From contig CAJQPP010000088.1 of the NCBI GenBank assembly GCA_905480235.1, forward strand, positions 1-41,552: DNA of 41,552 nucleotides, written 5' to 3'. Under the pieces are notes generated by a model, which had not been told where the DNA came from, ran no database searches, and saw only the letters and a list, made by a program, of their open reading frames with translations. Positions 25,318-34,678 of this stretch are shown here, piece after piece. The position numbers and the translations under genes are program-made. Each line of letters starts with the position of its first letter. Within the stretch, counting starts at the first letter, position 1. The stretch is from an uncultured Pirellulaceae bacterium. Its GTDB lineage: Bacteria; Planctomycetota; Planctomycetia; Pirellulales; Pirellulaceae.

Positions 25318-27183
25318 ATGGTCAGGTTCTCTTTTCGTGTTGCGGGTGGGTCTGTTTTCTTGGTCCTCGGCTGGTTGTTCGCCTGCTCAACGCTGATAGC
25401 TCAGGAACGCGAGTTGCCTTCATCGCAAAGGCTTTTCAATGCCGCACAAACAGGTGATTTGGACGAAGTGAAAGCGGCCATCGAGGCGGGTGCTGACGTA
25501 AACTCCAAAACTCGTTATTCGGCAACGGCGCTTTCGTTTGCCGCAGAAAAGGGCCATTTGGAAATCGTCAAATTTCTCATTGAGAACGGCGCGGATCCCA
25601 ACGTCCAGGATACTTTTTATAAAGCCACGCCGTTGACCTGGGCGAATTATCAAAATCACAAAGAGGTGGCCAAGTACTTAAAAGAGCACGATGCCGAGTT
25701 GCCAACACTTAAAGCTGATCCTGAGAAAACAAAAAAGCAGCTCAAGAAGGCTAAAGAAAAAACGGACGCCAACCCTGCCGAAGAAGAGAAGGCGGCGTTG
25801 CTGCCAGATTCCAAAAAATCTCGCATTGCCGATCGACGTGTTTCCAGTGTTAACTGGCCCCAGTTCCGTGGAACGGAGGCTCGTGGCATTGCTGATGGGC
25901 AAAACCCACCTGTCGTTTGGAATGCGATTGACGGTGAGAACCTGCTTTGGAAAACGAAAATTGATGGCTTGGGACACAGTTCGCCGGTTGTTTTTGGAGA
26001 CCGGGTCTACCTGACAACCGCGGTCAGCGAGGCTGGGGATTTTAGCATTAAACCCGGACAGTACGGGGGCGTCGATTCCGTTGAAGACGATTCACCGCAC
26101 GCGTTTGTTTTGCTCTGCCTGAATAAAAATGACGGTTCCGTCATTTGGCGTCGGCAGGCGGTAGAGGCCAAACCGCAGGTGAAACGACACCTTAAATCGA
26201 CTCACGCTAATTGCACCGTAGCGACGGATGGAACCCATGTCATTGCTTTTTTTGCCGGAGAGGGTCTGTTTTGTTACACCCGCGAAGGCGAATTGATGTG
26301 GCAAAAGGACCTGGGGACATTGGATAGCGGATGGTTTTACGACAAAAGCTATCAATGGGGATTTGCCGCGTCCCCCATTATTTTTGAGGAAAATGTGATC
26401 GTGCAGTGCGATGTGCAAGAGGATTCGTTCGTCGCCGCTTTTTCCTTAAGCAATGGAAAAGAGGTTTGGAAAACCATGCGAGATGAAATACCCAGTTGGA
26501 GTACGCCGACAGTCGTATCTTCCCAGCGGGGTCCCATGTTGTTGACGCAAGGGACTGGTTTCGCGCGGGGGTACGATGCCCGGAATGGACAGGAGTGGTG
26601 GCGATTTGGAAACCACTCCGAGATCGTCGTGCCGACTCCGTTTGTGGCTCACGATTTGATTTTCATCACGAGCGGTTACTCTCCAATTCAACCCATTGTG
26701 GCCATTGAATTGGATGCCGAAGGAGATATCACACTACCCCAGGGCGAGTCTGAGGGGGAGTTTGTGGCTTGGTATAAATCTAAAGGCGGTCCCTACATGC
26801 CAACGCACATTGTCTATGGCGATTACCTTTATCTTTGTTCCAACTCCGGAATCGTGAGTTGTCTGCAGGCGAAAACCGGTGAAAGGGTTTATCGCCAGCG
26901 GCTTTCCAAGGGGCTGGATCAATTAGATGAAGTCGTTGCCGGATTGGAAGGCAGCACAAGCATGGTGGGGTCCCCGGTCGCCGCCGATGGCTGTCTGTAT
27001 TTCCCCTGCGAAGAGGGGTTCGTTTTTGTGGTCAAAGCGGGGCCAGAATTTGAGATGTTGGCTTGCAATCCGATTGGAGAAAATGTCTTATCGACACCAG
27101 CCATCTCTCAGGGAGTCTTCTTTGTCCGTGGGACCGAGCACTTATTTGCCTTCAAGAAAAATTTGCAGAGTGCTGCTGATTAA
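25318..27183 (+). CDS. secreted ankyrin-repeat plus PQQ-like beta-propeller protein
   Basis: A 621-residue exported protein. The signal peptide covers residues 1-29 (ending TLIAQ). Ankyrin repeats occupy about 38-128 (ALSFAAEKGHLEIVKFLIEN, then GADPNVQD). A Lys/Glu-rich linker spans about 130-170, and a PQQ/BamB-like propeller from about 180 to 615 begins with VNWPQFRG, the standard opening of planctomycete PQQ-binding-like proteins. ATG 25318 has AGGA six bases upstream and starts the signal peptide; the frame back to 25234 does not. No catalytic domain is visible. Binding of a partner or quinone cofactor is inferred from fold only. Confidence 0.9.
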   Translation: MVRFSFRVAGGSVFLVLGWLFACSTLIAQERELPSSQRLFNAAQTGDLDEVKAAIEAGADVNSKTRYSATALSFAAEKGHLEIVKFLIENGADPNVQDTFYKATPLTWANYQNHKEVAKYLKEHDAELPTLKADPEKTKKQLKKAKEKTDANPAEEEKAALLPDSKKSRIADRRVSSVNWPQFRGTEARGIADGQNPPVVWNAIDGENLLWKTKIDGLGHSSPVVFGDRVYLTTAVSEAGDFSIKPGQYGGVDSVEDDSPHAFVLLCLNKNDGSVIWRRQAVEAKPQVKRHLKSTHANCTVATDGTHVIAFFAGEGLFCYTREGELMWQKDLGTLDSGWFYDKSYQWGFAASPIIFEENVIVQCDVQEDSFVAAFSLSNGKEVWKTMRDEIPSWSTPTVVSSQRGPMLLTQGTGFARGYDARNGQEWWRFGNHSEIVVPTPFVAHDLIFITSGYSPIQPIVAIELDAEGDITLPQGESEGEFVAWYKSKGGPYMPTHIVYGDYLYLCSNSGIVSCLQAKTGERVYRQRLSKGLDQLDEVVAGLEGSTSMVGSPVAADGCLYFPCEEGFVFVVKAGPEFEMLACNPIGENVLSTPAISQGVFFVRGTEHLFAFKKNLQSAAD

Positions 27184-27203
27184 TCCCTGGCTCAGTTATT
27201 GCC

Positions 27204-27641
27204 ATGTTGTTAAAGAAATACATACGCGAACCTAGATTTCGAGCGGCGTTACTTTTACCCATTATCATTTTTGGCGGTTTGGCCCTTAAGTTTTATCGGG
27301 GCCCCGGGGATGAATGGGTAAATCATTGGGGGCCCGCAAGTGTGGCTTATGTTTGGGCGTTCATGCTGATGGGTTTTATGCTGTTCCCTGACTCTCGGGC
27401 AATCATCGCGATCGCCTTAGTGGTCTTGATCGGTACCTGTTGTGTCGAGTGGAGTCAGCAGTTCGAGGTCAGTTTTTTGAAAACGGCCCGCCAAACTTGG
27501 TTCGGTCGTATGTTATTCGGAACGACGTACAGTGCCTGGGATTTTCCGGCCTATTTCGTCGGCAGTCTTACGGGGATCGGTTTATTGCATTGGTGTGTGG
27601 CGAGTCAACGACCGATCGATTCGACGTCAAAAAAGGATTGA
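27204..27641 (+). CDS. DUF2809 family membrane protein
   Basis: A 145-residue protein with four hydrophobic helices, the conserved CCVEWSQQF segment, and TWFGRMLFGTTYSAWDFPAY, which match the DUF2809 pattern (ExxQ, then R-G-R-L-L and W-D-x-x-A-Y). Function is unknown for the family. It starts 20 bases after the propeller gene and may be cotranscribed with it. Confidence 0.82.
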   Translation: MLLKKYIREPRFRAALLLPIIIFGGLALKFYRGPGDEWVNHWGPASVAYVWAFMLMGFMLFPDSRAIIAIALVVLIGTCCVEWSQQFEVSFLKTARQTWFGRMLFGTTYSAWDFPAYFVGSLTGIGLLHWCVASQRPIDSTSKKD

Positions 27642-27701
27642 AAGCGTTCCGCCAATTCAGGTTGGGAATGCCCTGTTTGAATTGCCGTTGGTGTCTGATT
27701 G

Positions 27702-29462
27702 TTAGCCGGTTGCTTTCGATAAGGGCACGTTGGCGTCCAAGTTATCCTGGCGACTTTTAGCAGGGCGTTTTTTTAATTTTTCTCGATAGGTTCTTTCGTC
27801 TTTCGCGGCTTTGATCTGTCTTTCCTTGCGTGAACCGTTTTCCATGGCGGGCTGTAGCCCCACTGAAATACGAATGTCGTATTCGCGTCTGTTTTCCACT
27901 TCGGACGCATCACGCCCTCCGTTGTCGCTCCCGTCCGCACCGAAGCTGTAGACCATGAAGCCGGTCTCGTTAAATCGGTATTGGATATCGCCGACGTCAA
28001 ATTGGTCTAGCTCTACTTGTTCGAGAAACTCCGGAACCAACATCGTCAGACTCGCCGGGAGTTTGTGGTATTTGGACCGGTAACCCGAAACAGCAAAGGC
28101 AATTTCACTTAATTGATCCTGTGTTGAAACATCAAAATCGGCTCTCACTAGGGAGGCTCCGGCGGGCATCAGCATGGCAGCCAGCAGGTTACCGATGTAC
28201 TGGCCTCGGGATTTTGGACCGGAGACAAGGCTGAACACAGTGGAACGCCAATTGTCAAAGGGTTGGAATTTTGAGAGTTCGTCTTCGATCACTTCGAAAG
28301 CCGCAAGCGATTGCTTGATCGTCGGTTGGTTTGCAGCTGACGCAGAGCGATCGAACCATTGGTTAATGACACGCAAAGTCGTGTTGATATCAGATGAGCG
28401 AACGAGTCCCCGCATTAGGTTTTTTTGGAAAGCTGCAGGGGAACTATGATTTTGGTGCTGCCCGAGCTGTTTAGGGTTTGTCATTAACGACTGCATCTGA
28501 TCAAGCACGATGATGCGTTCACCAAAATCGATTCGATCTGCCATATCCATTTGGTATTTGTGTTTGCTGATGTAGGTTTGATGGTCCTGCAACTGTTGGG
28601 TTGTCAGCTGACCGCTGGCGATAAGGTTGATTTCCGCTTCATTGACCATGCGGTAAATTGCTGCCACGATCAGTTTTTCAGTCAACGAAATAGACTGGCA
28701 CTGCAACCAGCCCAAGCGACGCGCTGACTGGATATCCTGGATAGCTGATGCCACATTTCCCGGTTGGCCATCCCCTAGTGAATTCATGGCACGCATCAGC
28801 AGCACGCGAACGCACTGCCGAAATCTTTGACCCATCGGCAAGCTGGCGTCGAGCAAATTTATGTTGCCGAATTGACTAGCCGGCACGATCAATGGGTGGT
28901 AATAGCGGGGGCAGGCGGCTGCCTTGGCGATCAAGTTCAATGCTTCCTGCTGCTCTTTCAAAACTTGCGCGAATTCAGGAAAGCGGCTCGATTTCCAGGG
29001 CTTCTTACGGGCGGAACGGAATTCCTCCAAATGTTGTTCGGCTTCTTCGTAAGCTATGGGGTCTTCTGCCAATTGTGGCAGCTGATTCTGAATACTGGTC
29101 TCCGGATCCTCCAACTTGAGCACGGGTGGAGTGGTTGAAAAACCGAGAGCACGCGCGAATTGATCACGCATCATTTTGCATGATATCTCTGACGATTCCG
29201 GGAAAGAGCCCTCCGGAGTCAGGTGGAAAATGACAGCAACCGCATTTTCTTGCGGTTTAATACCATCCATGTGACGTTGGTTGATGGCGGCGATGTAATC
29301 CAAAGAGCCGTCGGCTCTCAGGGGCCCCGTTAGCGAGGTGGTCGAGGGGCTGATCTGAAGTCGGTTTTCCCCGAAATTTTGGTACGGGATATTGATCACA
29401 ATCAGGACGGATAGCGCCAGCAATATCATTCCGCCCAGCCATAAACACCCTCGCTTCCACAT
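27702..29462 (-). CDS. large membrane-anchored hypothetical protein
   Basis: A 586-residue protein with one N-terminal membrane segment (about 10-27) and a long helical extracytoplasmic region. Near the C-terminus is the pattern SGYRSKYHKLPASLTMLVPEF followed by FNETGFMVYSFGADGSDNGG, which resembles the tail of planctomycete proteins with a pseudopilin-like globular end. The last 60 residues are very basic. ATG 29462 is chosen: it places the anchor at the N-terminus and leaves 23 bases to the upstream gene, whereas TTG 29516 would overlap that gene. I do not recognise a named family for the main body. Confidence 0.8.
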   Translation of the reverse strand: MWKRGCLWLGGMILLALSVLIVINIPYQNFGENRLQISPSTTSLTGPLRADGSLDYIAAINQRHMDGIKPQENAVAVIFHLTPEGSFPESSEISCKMMRDQFARALGFSTTPPVLKLEDPETSIQNQLPQLAEDPIAYEEAEQHLEEFRSARKKPWKSSRFPEFAQVLKEQQEALNLIAKAAACPRYYHPLIVPASQFGNINLLDASLPMGQRFRQCVRVLLMRAMNSLGDGQPGNVASAIQDIQSARRLGWLQCQSISLTEKLIVAAIYRMVNEAEINLIASGQLTTQQLQDHQTYISKHKYQMDMADRIDFGERIIVLDQMQSLMTNPKQLGQHQNHSSPAAFQKNLMRGLVRSSDINTTLRVINQWFDRSASAANQPTIKQSLAAFEVIEDELSKFQPFDNWRSTVFSLVSGPKSRGQYIGNLLAAMLMPAGASLVRADFDVSTQDQLSEIAFAVSGYRSKYHKLPASLTMLVPEFLEQVELDQFDVGDIQYRFNETGFMVYSFGADGSDNGGRDASEVENRREYDIRISVGLQPAMENGSRKERQIKAAKDERTYREKLKKRPAKSRQDNLDANVPLSKATG

Positions 29463-29485
29463 CTCAGGTCGACCTTTTAATCGGG

Positions 29486-30049
29486 TTAAGAAGCTTCGTA
29501 AGCGGATTTGAGCCAACCTAGCAGTTGGGCATTCACTTGTTTGGCTTCGGTAATTCGAACTCGGTGAGAAACCATGGCATTGAAGCTGCCAGAATCTTCG
29601 AGGCGTTTCGTTGATTTCTTTCCTTTAAGGTTGATGCCTACGTCAACGCGGTCTTTGGTAGATGGCTGAATAATGGCGAATTGCTTATTGCGGCGAACGC
29701 TCACGTAAGTTTTCTTGGGCGCAAATTGGATATCGTCTCCCAGAGTCTCGATGGATTTCACGAGTGCATCATAGATCGGTCGCAGGCCCGATTTGGCATT
29801 CCGATATTGATGATCGAGAGGAGGCTCGGGGGCGCCGGCTGATTTATTGCCGGCTAAGAATTCGTGAGCGATCATGGAGGCAAAGCCATGAGTGACGGCA
29901 TGCTCTGATTTTAAGAACTTGACAATTTGCCCGTGTTTTTCAAGCTTTTCTGGTTGGATGATCTTCAACCAGTGGGGCAGTGTTTTGCCGGTCTTTTCCT
30001 CGATATTCCGTTTCATGGCCGCAGCCATTTCTTCAGGTGATTTCGCCAT
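29486..30049 (-). CDS. DUF4287 and DUF5655 domain protein
   Basis: A 187-residue soluble protein. The N-terminus (about 8-70) reads as DUF4287 (NIEEKTGKTLPHWLKII, then LKSEHAVTHGFASMIAHEF). The C-terminal part (about 85-187) fits DUF5655, with KSIETLGDDIQFAPKKTYVS and the VDVGINLKG strand. The combination is common in bacteria, but no biochemical role is known. The ATG at 30049 is preceded by weak purine-rich sequence. It lies 23 bases upstream of the large membrane protein gene on the same strand. Confidence 0.88.
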   Translation of the reverse strand: MAKSPEEMAAAMKRNIEEKTGKTLPHWLKIIQPEKLEKHGQIVKFLKSEHAVTHGFASMIAHEFLAGNKSAGAPEPPLDHQYRNAKSGLRPIYDALVKSIETLGDDIQFAPKKTYVSVRRNKQFAIIQPSTKDRVDVGINLKGKKSTKRLEDSGSFNAMVSHRVRITEAKQVNAQLLGWLKSAYEAS

Positions 30050-30169
30050 GGACAGATTTTCCAGTGGTTAATGGGGTTGGAATTTCCAACCGAGCTTTTC
30101 AAAGACTTGCGAGTTTCCACCTCGTCCGGGACATCGATATTAACAGGAATCACGCCCGCATTGCAGTTA

Positions 30170-30217
30170 ATAAAACGAAGGCTGACCCCACGGATAAAAC
30201 GAAGGCTGACCCTGCGG
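30170..30217. repeat. two-copy 24-base tandem repeat
   Basis: Two copies of a 24-base unit (30170-30193 and 30194-30217) differ at two positions, and a third copy begins with ATAAA at 30218. It lies in the 188-base gap after the nucleotidyltransferase stop. The repeat length is a multiple of three, but no gene there is convincing. Confidence 0.85.
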
Positions 30218-30237
30218 ATAAATTGGGGATTGCCGAC

Positions 30238-30954
30238 CTAACCCAATTTTCGAATCTGTGTGCTGGAAACGTCCACCCGGAAAGTGGACTCCTGTACTGG
30301 ATCGCACAGACGGGCCAAGGATTCGGGAAGTTGCATGCTTGGCAGTGTCTGAAATCTACCCTCGCTCAAGCGACCGAAGACGAGGAAGCGACACCCCAGC
30401 CCGGCGATTTCCTCCATGGCTTGGTCTCTCCCAACCGTCTGGTTTTCATAAAACCTTGGCTCAGCGATCCGTGAAAGCGTATCCACGCCGACGGCAAAAC
30501 AGCAGCCAGGGAAGGCGCGTGCTTTACAAGCGAATTTGGCGTAAGAGGTCAGCAAAAGGCCGTGAGGGGGAGTCTGCAGCATCGGTTGTTCGATGTCCGA
30601 GGCGGCATAACCGGAAGAGAATGTCCCGAGACGACGTTGGATCTCGATAAAATCTACCTCCGGTTTATCCGCGTTAACGAACGAGAATTCGAACCAGACG
30701 GGAAGTGACAGGTGCCTGGCGACCCAATTTGCCATGCCGACATGCCCCCTATGTAATGGATTGAAAGACCCCGGCAGCAGGACCTTGCGGTGGCCATCTT
30801 TACCCGCCGGATTAGCGTTGTTAGCGGGCGGGAGTAGCTCCACCGCGGAAACTTGCCCGCCGGAAATTTGTCGCCAGGCTGCGTGGAGTTTGGCAGGCCA
30901 ATGGGCGTCGGATTCAATCTGAGAGGGTGAACTCAAAACAGTCTCAAACGTCAT
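30238..30954 (-). CDS. nucleotidyltransferase (HxGH superfamily), plant/protist-like subfamily
   Basis: A 238-residue enzyme of the cytidylyltransferase/NadD superfamily. The substrate-binding motif GSFNPLHRGH is at 62-71, and the second motif SSTQIRK (230-236) sits at the extreme C-terminus. In between, FVNADKP, a FPGCCFAVGVDTLSRI block and the GCRFLVFGR segment match, as I recall them, plant and protist proteins that fuse a CinA-like N-terminal domain to this domain and also end at SSTEIRK. Here the first 55 residues are not a CinA domain. It is not classical NadD, which continues about 30 residues past this motif. Substrate unknown; adenylyl or cytidylyl transfer to a phosphorylated metabolite is the family expectation. 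Confidence 0.85.
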   Translation of the reverse strand: MTFETVLSSPSQIESDAHWPAKLHAAWRQISGGQVSAVELLPPANNANPAGKDGHRKVLLPGSFNPLHRGHVGMANWVARHLSLPVWFEFSFVNADKPEVDFIEIQRRLGTFSSGYAASDIEQPMLQTPPHGLLLTSYAKFACKARAFPGCCFAVGVDTLSRIAEPRFYENQTVGRDQAMEEIAGLGCRFLVFGRLSEGRFQTLPSMQLPESLARLCDPVQESTFRVDVSSTQIRKLG

Positions 30955-31141
30955 TAAAACAGGGGTATTAGCGATTGCCCGAAAATCGGCACTACGATAG
31001 ACTACGCCTGTGATTTTATCGGGACCTCTGTCGCCATTGTACTGGCAGATGCCCCTCAGTTTAACTTTTGTTTAGCCACGCGGCGTGCCTGCTTCAAGGG
31101 CGTCACCAAAAACGTGGGACTAAACCACTACGGAGATTTTC

Positions 31142-31924
31142 ATGGCCAATAAGGTTGTCGAAGAACTTATCGAATCTGGCGTACACTTTGGACACCGCAG
31201 CAGCCGCTGGAACCCAAAGATGCGACCCTACATTTTCGGTCGCAAAAACCAAATCCACATCATCGATATCCGCGAGACGGTACGCGGTCTGCTAAGAGCG
31301 AAGAAGTTTATTCAGCAGGTCGCCGAGGGTGGCAGCCTGATTCTTTTTGTCGGCACCAAACGCCAAGCCGGCGCCGTGATTGAACGCGAGGCCGATCGTG
31401 CTGGTATGCCTTTCGTCAGTGAGCGCTGGTTAGGCGGTTGCCTGACGAATTTTCGCACTATTCGTAGCCGCATGAGCCGCCTTGAGGAATTGGAAGCGAT
31501 TCGCGGTGGTGACCAGCTGCAATCTTATTCCAAGAAGATGCAATCCTCTTTGAATCGCGAATACCGCAAGATGTATCGCAACCTGAACGGAATCCGCAAT
31601 ATGAATCGGATCCCCGAAGCGATCGTGGTGGTTGACCCAAATAAAGAAAAGAACGCGGTGCGGGAAGCTCGCTCACTAGGGATTACGACCGTGGCGTTGA
31701 TTGATACCGACTGTGATCCTGACACGGTGGATTTGCCAATCCCAGGCAACGATGACGGAATTCGCTCTATCGAGGTAATCATCCGTCACCTGGCCGATTC
31801 GGTGATCGCGGGTGGTAAGAACCTTAAAGCCAACAAAGAAAAAGCAGACGCAGATGCTGTTGCTGAGGTGGTTGCTGCCACGGTTCCCGATAAGGATGCC
31901 GGGTCTGCCGAAGCCAAAGGTTAA
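31142..31924 (+). CDS. rpsB: 30S ribosomal protein S2
   Basis: A 260-residue ribosomal protein. The S2 N-terminus ([20 protein letters not shown]) and the blocks [37 protein letters not shown] and the [11 protein letters not shown] loop are all canonical. The last 35 residues are an Ala/Lys/Asp-rich extension. Start ATG 31142. It heads the conserved order rpsB-tsf-pyrH-frr. Confidence 0.98.
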   Translation: MANKVVEELIESGVHFGHRSSRWNPKMRPYIFGRKNQIHIIDIRETVRGLLRAKKFIQQVAEGGSLILFVGTKRQAGAVIEREADRAGMPFVSERWLGGCLTNFRTIRSRMSRLEELEAIRGGDQLQSYSKKMQSSLNREYRKMYRNLNGIRNMNRIPEAIVVVDPNKEKNAVREARSLGITTVALIDTDCDPDTVDLPIPGNDDGIRSIEVIIRHLADSVIAGGKNLKANKEKADADAVAEVVAATVPDKDAGSAEAKG

Positions 31925-31986
31925 TTGAACATAAAAAAACAAAATTAAAACAAGCAAAACAGAGATACAGGATTTAGAGGAAAATC

Positions 31987-32961
31987 ATGACAACCATTAC
32001 TGCAAAAGATGTAGGTGAGTTGCGTAAGGCGACGGGCGCTGGATTGATGGACTGCAAAAAAGCGTTGACGGATGCCGAAGGCGATTTTGACGGTGCCGTT
32101 GAAATTCTTCGGAAAAAAGGCCAGAAAGTTGCCGCCAAGCGAGCCGATCGGGATGTTAATGAAGGCGTCGTCGTTGCTTACACGGATGGCGAAAACGGTT
32201 TGCTTTTAGGCATTGGCTGCGAAACAGATTTCGTGGCGAAAAACGACGACTTTATCGCATTCGCCAACCAAGTCGCGGAACTTGCCATGGAAAAAGGCGC
32301 CATGACCAAGGAAGAAGTCTTGGCTTTGGACATTGATGGAACTCCCGTCAGCGAACGCTTAATCGAAAAAACAGGCGTCATTGGTGAGAAAATTGAAGTC
32401 TCCGACTTTCAAAGACTTTCTGGTGGAAATATCGCCTCGTACATTCACGCCGGTGGGAAAATTGGCGTTTTGGTTGCCTACAAAGACGGTGGGCACGATG
32501 AGGGATCGCAATTTTTCAGAAAATTAGCCATGCACATTGCCGCCATGGCCCCCTCGATTATGCATCCGGACGAGTTCGACGAAGCGTTCGTCGTTAAGGA
32601 AGCAGAGGCCTTGAAAGGTCAAATCACTGTCGAGAACGAAGACCGTGCCCGTTTGGGTAAGGCTTTGAGAAATGTTCCTGAATTTGCCAGTCGACGCCAA
32701 CTGACGGACGAAGTCTTGGCAGATATCGAGCAAAAGATTAAGGATGAGTTGGCCGCCGAGGGCAAGCCCGAGAAGATCTGGGATAAGATTCTGCCCGGTA
32801 AATTGGAGCGATACATCGCCGACAACACGCTGCTTGACCAAGAGCGATGCCTACTCAGTCAAGTCTTCGCCTTGGACGACACGAAATCAGTGGAAGCGGC
32901 GATCAAGGATTTCCACGAAGATGCTGAGGTGCTCGCCTTTCGGCGAATTGCCGTTGGCTAA
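31987..32961 (+). CDS. tsf: elongation factor Ts
   Basis: A 324-residue guanine-nucleotide exchange factor for EF-Tu. The diagnostic N-terminal motif LRKATGAGLMDCKKAL (13-28) and the core segment GCETDFVAKN are intact, followed by the two EF-Tu-binding subdomains and a C-terminal module with an insertion of about 40 residues compared with the shortest forms. AGAGGAAAA lies directly upstream of ATG 31987. It is 62 bases after rpsB and ends at a strong terminator. Confidence 0.98.
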   Translation: MTTITAKDVGELRKATGAGLMDCKKALTDAEGDFDGAVEILRKKGQKVAAKRADRDVNEGVVVAYTDGENGLLLGIGCETDFVAKNDDFIAFANQVAELAMEKGAMTKEEVLALDIDGTPVSERLIEKTGVIGEKIEVSDFQRLSGGNIASYIHAGGKIGVLVAYKDGGHDEGSQFFRKLAMHIAAMAPSIMHPDEFDEAFVVKEAEALKGQITVENEDRARLGKALRNVPEFASRRQLTDEVLADIEQKIKDELAAEGKPEKIWDKILPGKLERYIADNTLLDQERCLLSQVFALDDTKSVEAAIKDFHEDAEVLAFRRIAVG

Positions 32962-32971
32962 AGCAAACAAC

Positions 32972-32998
32972 GCCCCAACGATCGTTGGGGCTTTTTTT
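32972..32998 (+). terminator. rho-independent terminator after tsf
   Basis: A perfect inverted repeat GCCCCAAC (32972-32979) and GTTGGGGC (32984-32991) with a four-base GATC loop, followed by seven Ts. It starts 10 bases after the tsf stop, so rpsB-tsf form a unit separate from pyrH-frr. Confidence 0.93.
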
Positions 32999-33108
32999 AT
33001 GTAAAAACAGAACCGCTTTGACGCTTATCGATTCGCAAATCACCTTCCCAAGCTGGTTTGTGAAATAGCCTAACCAAGTCGTTTAAGGCAAATACATCAG
33101 GAACCAGC

Positions 33109-33855
33109 ATGAGCAACGATCTCAAATATAAACGCGTCGTATTAAAATTGTCGGGCGAGAGCTTCGCAAAACCGGGTGAACGGGGCATTTGTATGGATGA
33201 GGTGGTACACATCGCCACGCAAGTCAAAAAAGCCGGCCAAATGGGTGCTCAGGTTGCGGTCGTTATTGGGGGCGGCAATATTCTGCGGGGCAGTCAGTTC
33301 AAGCAGACTCAGGCGATTGTGAATGAGGCAACCGCTCATTACATGGGAATGTTGGGCACGGTTATCAATGGCTTGGCATTGCAGGATGGGTTGGAATCTA
33401 TCGGCTGTGACACGCGATTAATGAGTGCCATTCAGATGGATGGCGTCTGTGAGCCCTACATTCGGCGTCGTGCTCAGCGACATTTGGATAAACAACGCAT
33501 TATCATCCTCGGAGCGGGTACCGGCGGCCCGTTTGTGACCACTGATACCGCAGCGGCATTGCGAACCCTTGAGCTGGACGCGGATATTTTGCTCAAAGCG
33601 ACTCGGGTTAACGGGGTTTACAGTGAAGATCCCGAAAAGAATCCCCACGCCATGCTGTACTCGGAGCTGGATTTTTCCACCGTTATTGAAAAAGGCCTTC
33701 GAGTGATGGACCAAACCGCAATCGCTCACTGCATGGAACATGATAAGCCCGTCATGGTTTTCAATTACCTGAAAGAAGGTAATATTCAGAAAGCGATTGC
33801 CGGCGAGAAAATTGGTACATTGATTGCCAGCAAAATTAACACTGTGACCGCATAA
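33109..33855 (+). CDS. pyrH: uridylate kinase (UMP kinase)
   Basis: A 248-residue amino-acid-kinase-fold enzyme that phosphorylates UMP to UDP. The N-terminal [13 protein letters not shown] block, the GGGNILRG loop, [15 protein letters not shown] and the [13 protein letters not shown] segment are standard for bacterial PyrH. AGGA lies seven bases before ATG 33109. It follows the tsf terminator by about 110 bases and is 57 bases upstream of frr. Confidence 0.98.
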   Translation: MSNDLKYKRVVLKLSGESFAKPGERGICMDEVVHIATQVKKAGQMGAQVAVVIGGGNILRGSQFKQTQAIVNEATAHYMGMLGTVINGLALQDGLESIGCDTRLMSAIQMDGVCEPYIRRRAQRHLDKQRIIILGAGTGGPFVTTDTAAALRTLELDADILLKATRVNGVYSEDPEKNPHAMLYSELDFSTVIEKGLRVMDQTAIAHCMEHDKPVMVFNYLKEGNIQKAIAGEKIGTLIASKINTVTA

Positions 33856-33912
33856 GCTTTGATGGCAGTCAAAGCGTAAATATATTTCCCAGAACCGAAG
33901 CGAGGAAAAACC

Positions 33913-34473
33913 ATGTCAGTTGACGAGATCCTGTTGGATACCGAAGATCGAATGGAAAAGGCGATCGAAATCCTAAAAAAGAATCTCAGCGGCATTCGTA
34001 CGGGTCGAGCCAACCCCGGGTTGGTGGATAGCGTCCGAGTCGACGTTTATGGATCACCGACGCCGATTAAGCAAGTTGCTTCAGTGGGGGCTCCTGAGCC
34101 GACCCAAATTGTGATTCGCCCCTACGACGCGAGCACGATCAAGGACATCGAAAAAGCGATTGTACAAGCTGATCTGGGTTTCAACCCTCAAAACGATGGG
34201 CGTGTGATCCGCATCAACATCCCTGCACTCTCTTCAGACGTGCGGAAGAAAATGGTCTCGCGGATCAAAGAGCTCACTGAAGAGGCTAAAATCTCCATTC
34301 GCAACGTACGCCGAGATGCTAACAAAGCGGCTGAAACTGCAGCTAAGGATAAAGAAATTGGCGAAGATCAACGCGATGACGTGAAAGATTCCGTACAGGA
34401 ATTTACAAAAAAGTATGAGGACATGGCATCGGAGTTTGCCAAGACACGTGAAAAAGATGTCTTGGAGGACTAG
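33913..34473 (+). CDS. frr: ribosome recycling factor
   Basis: A 186-residue factor that splits post-termination ribosomes together with EF-G. The block LSGIRTGRANPGLVDSVRV (about 29-47), then YGSPTPIKQVASV, and the long helix with IRNVRRDANK are canonical, and the length is usual. GAGGAAAAA is just upstream of ATG 33913. It is last in the rpsB-tsf-pyrH-frr block. Confidence 0.98.
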   Translation: MSVDEILLDTEDRMEKAIEILKKNLSGIRTGRANPGLVDSVRVDVYGSPTPIKQVASVGAPEPTQIVIRPYDASTIKDIEKAIVQADLGFNPQNDGRVIRINIPALSSDVRKKMVSRIKELTEEAKISIRNVRRDANKAAETAAKDKEIGEDQRDDVKDSVQEFTKKYEDMASEFAKTREKDVLED

Positions 34474-34555
34474 GCCTGAGTCGAGGCGGGCAGCCAGGCG
34501 TGGGGTGTCGGCCAACGTTAGAGACAACCTGAAATACAGCAGGTTTAAAATAAAA

Positions 34556-34590
34556 GAAGGGTCCCCGCTCGCCGCTACAGGGAACCCTTC
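34556..34590 (+). terminator. candidate intrinsic terminator after frr
   Basis: GAAGGGT (34556-34562) pairs with ACCCTTC (34584-34590), extended by CCC/GGG (34563-34565 / 34580-34582) after a one-base bulge. An A-rich tract precedes and AAGTTTTGG follows, so the U-tract is weak. It may equally be the first hairpin of a larger structured RNA. Confidence 0.45.
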
Positions 34591-34597
34591 AAGTTTT

Positions 34598-34678
34598 GGC
34601 TGTCCGAAGCGTTGAACCGAAGTTCTCGGCTCGGAGACCCACAGCCACTATTAACTATCGGACAGCTTTCCGTTTTTC
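34598..34678 (+). ncRNA. possible structured leader or small RNA with alternative stems
   Basis: GCTGTCCGA (34599-34607) pairs perfectly with TCGGACAGC (34658-34666), followed by TTTCCGTTTTTC. The same left arm, as GGCTGT (34598-34603), can instead pair with ACAGCC (34641-34646). An internal hairpin CCGA-AGTTC-TCGG sits at 34617-34629. The two long pairings exclude each other. It lies 114 bases upstream of carA. Confidence 0.4.

Noticed and set aside
29980..30474. Plus-strand reading frame of 164 residues over the 24-base repeats
   Set aside because: It mostly lies antisense to two supported genes and has no family-like segments or ribosome binding site.
30238..30954. C-terminal frameshift truncation of a NadD enzyme
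   Set aside because: The downstream frames give nothing like the NadD C-terminus, and the related family as I recall it also ends at SSTxIRK, so this looks like a natural end.
34598..34678. 6S RNA, SRP RNA, RNase P RNA or tmRNA
   Set aside because: None of their conserved cores could be found here, so only a generic structured region is claimed.
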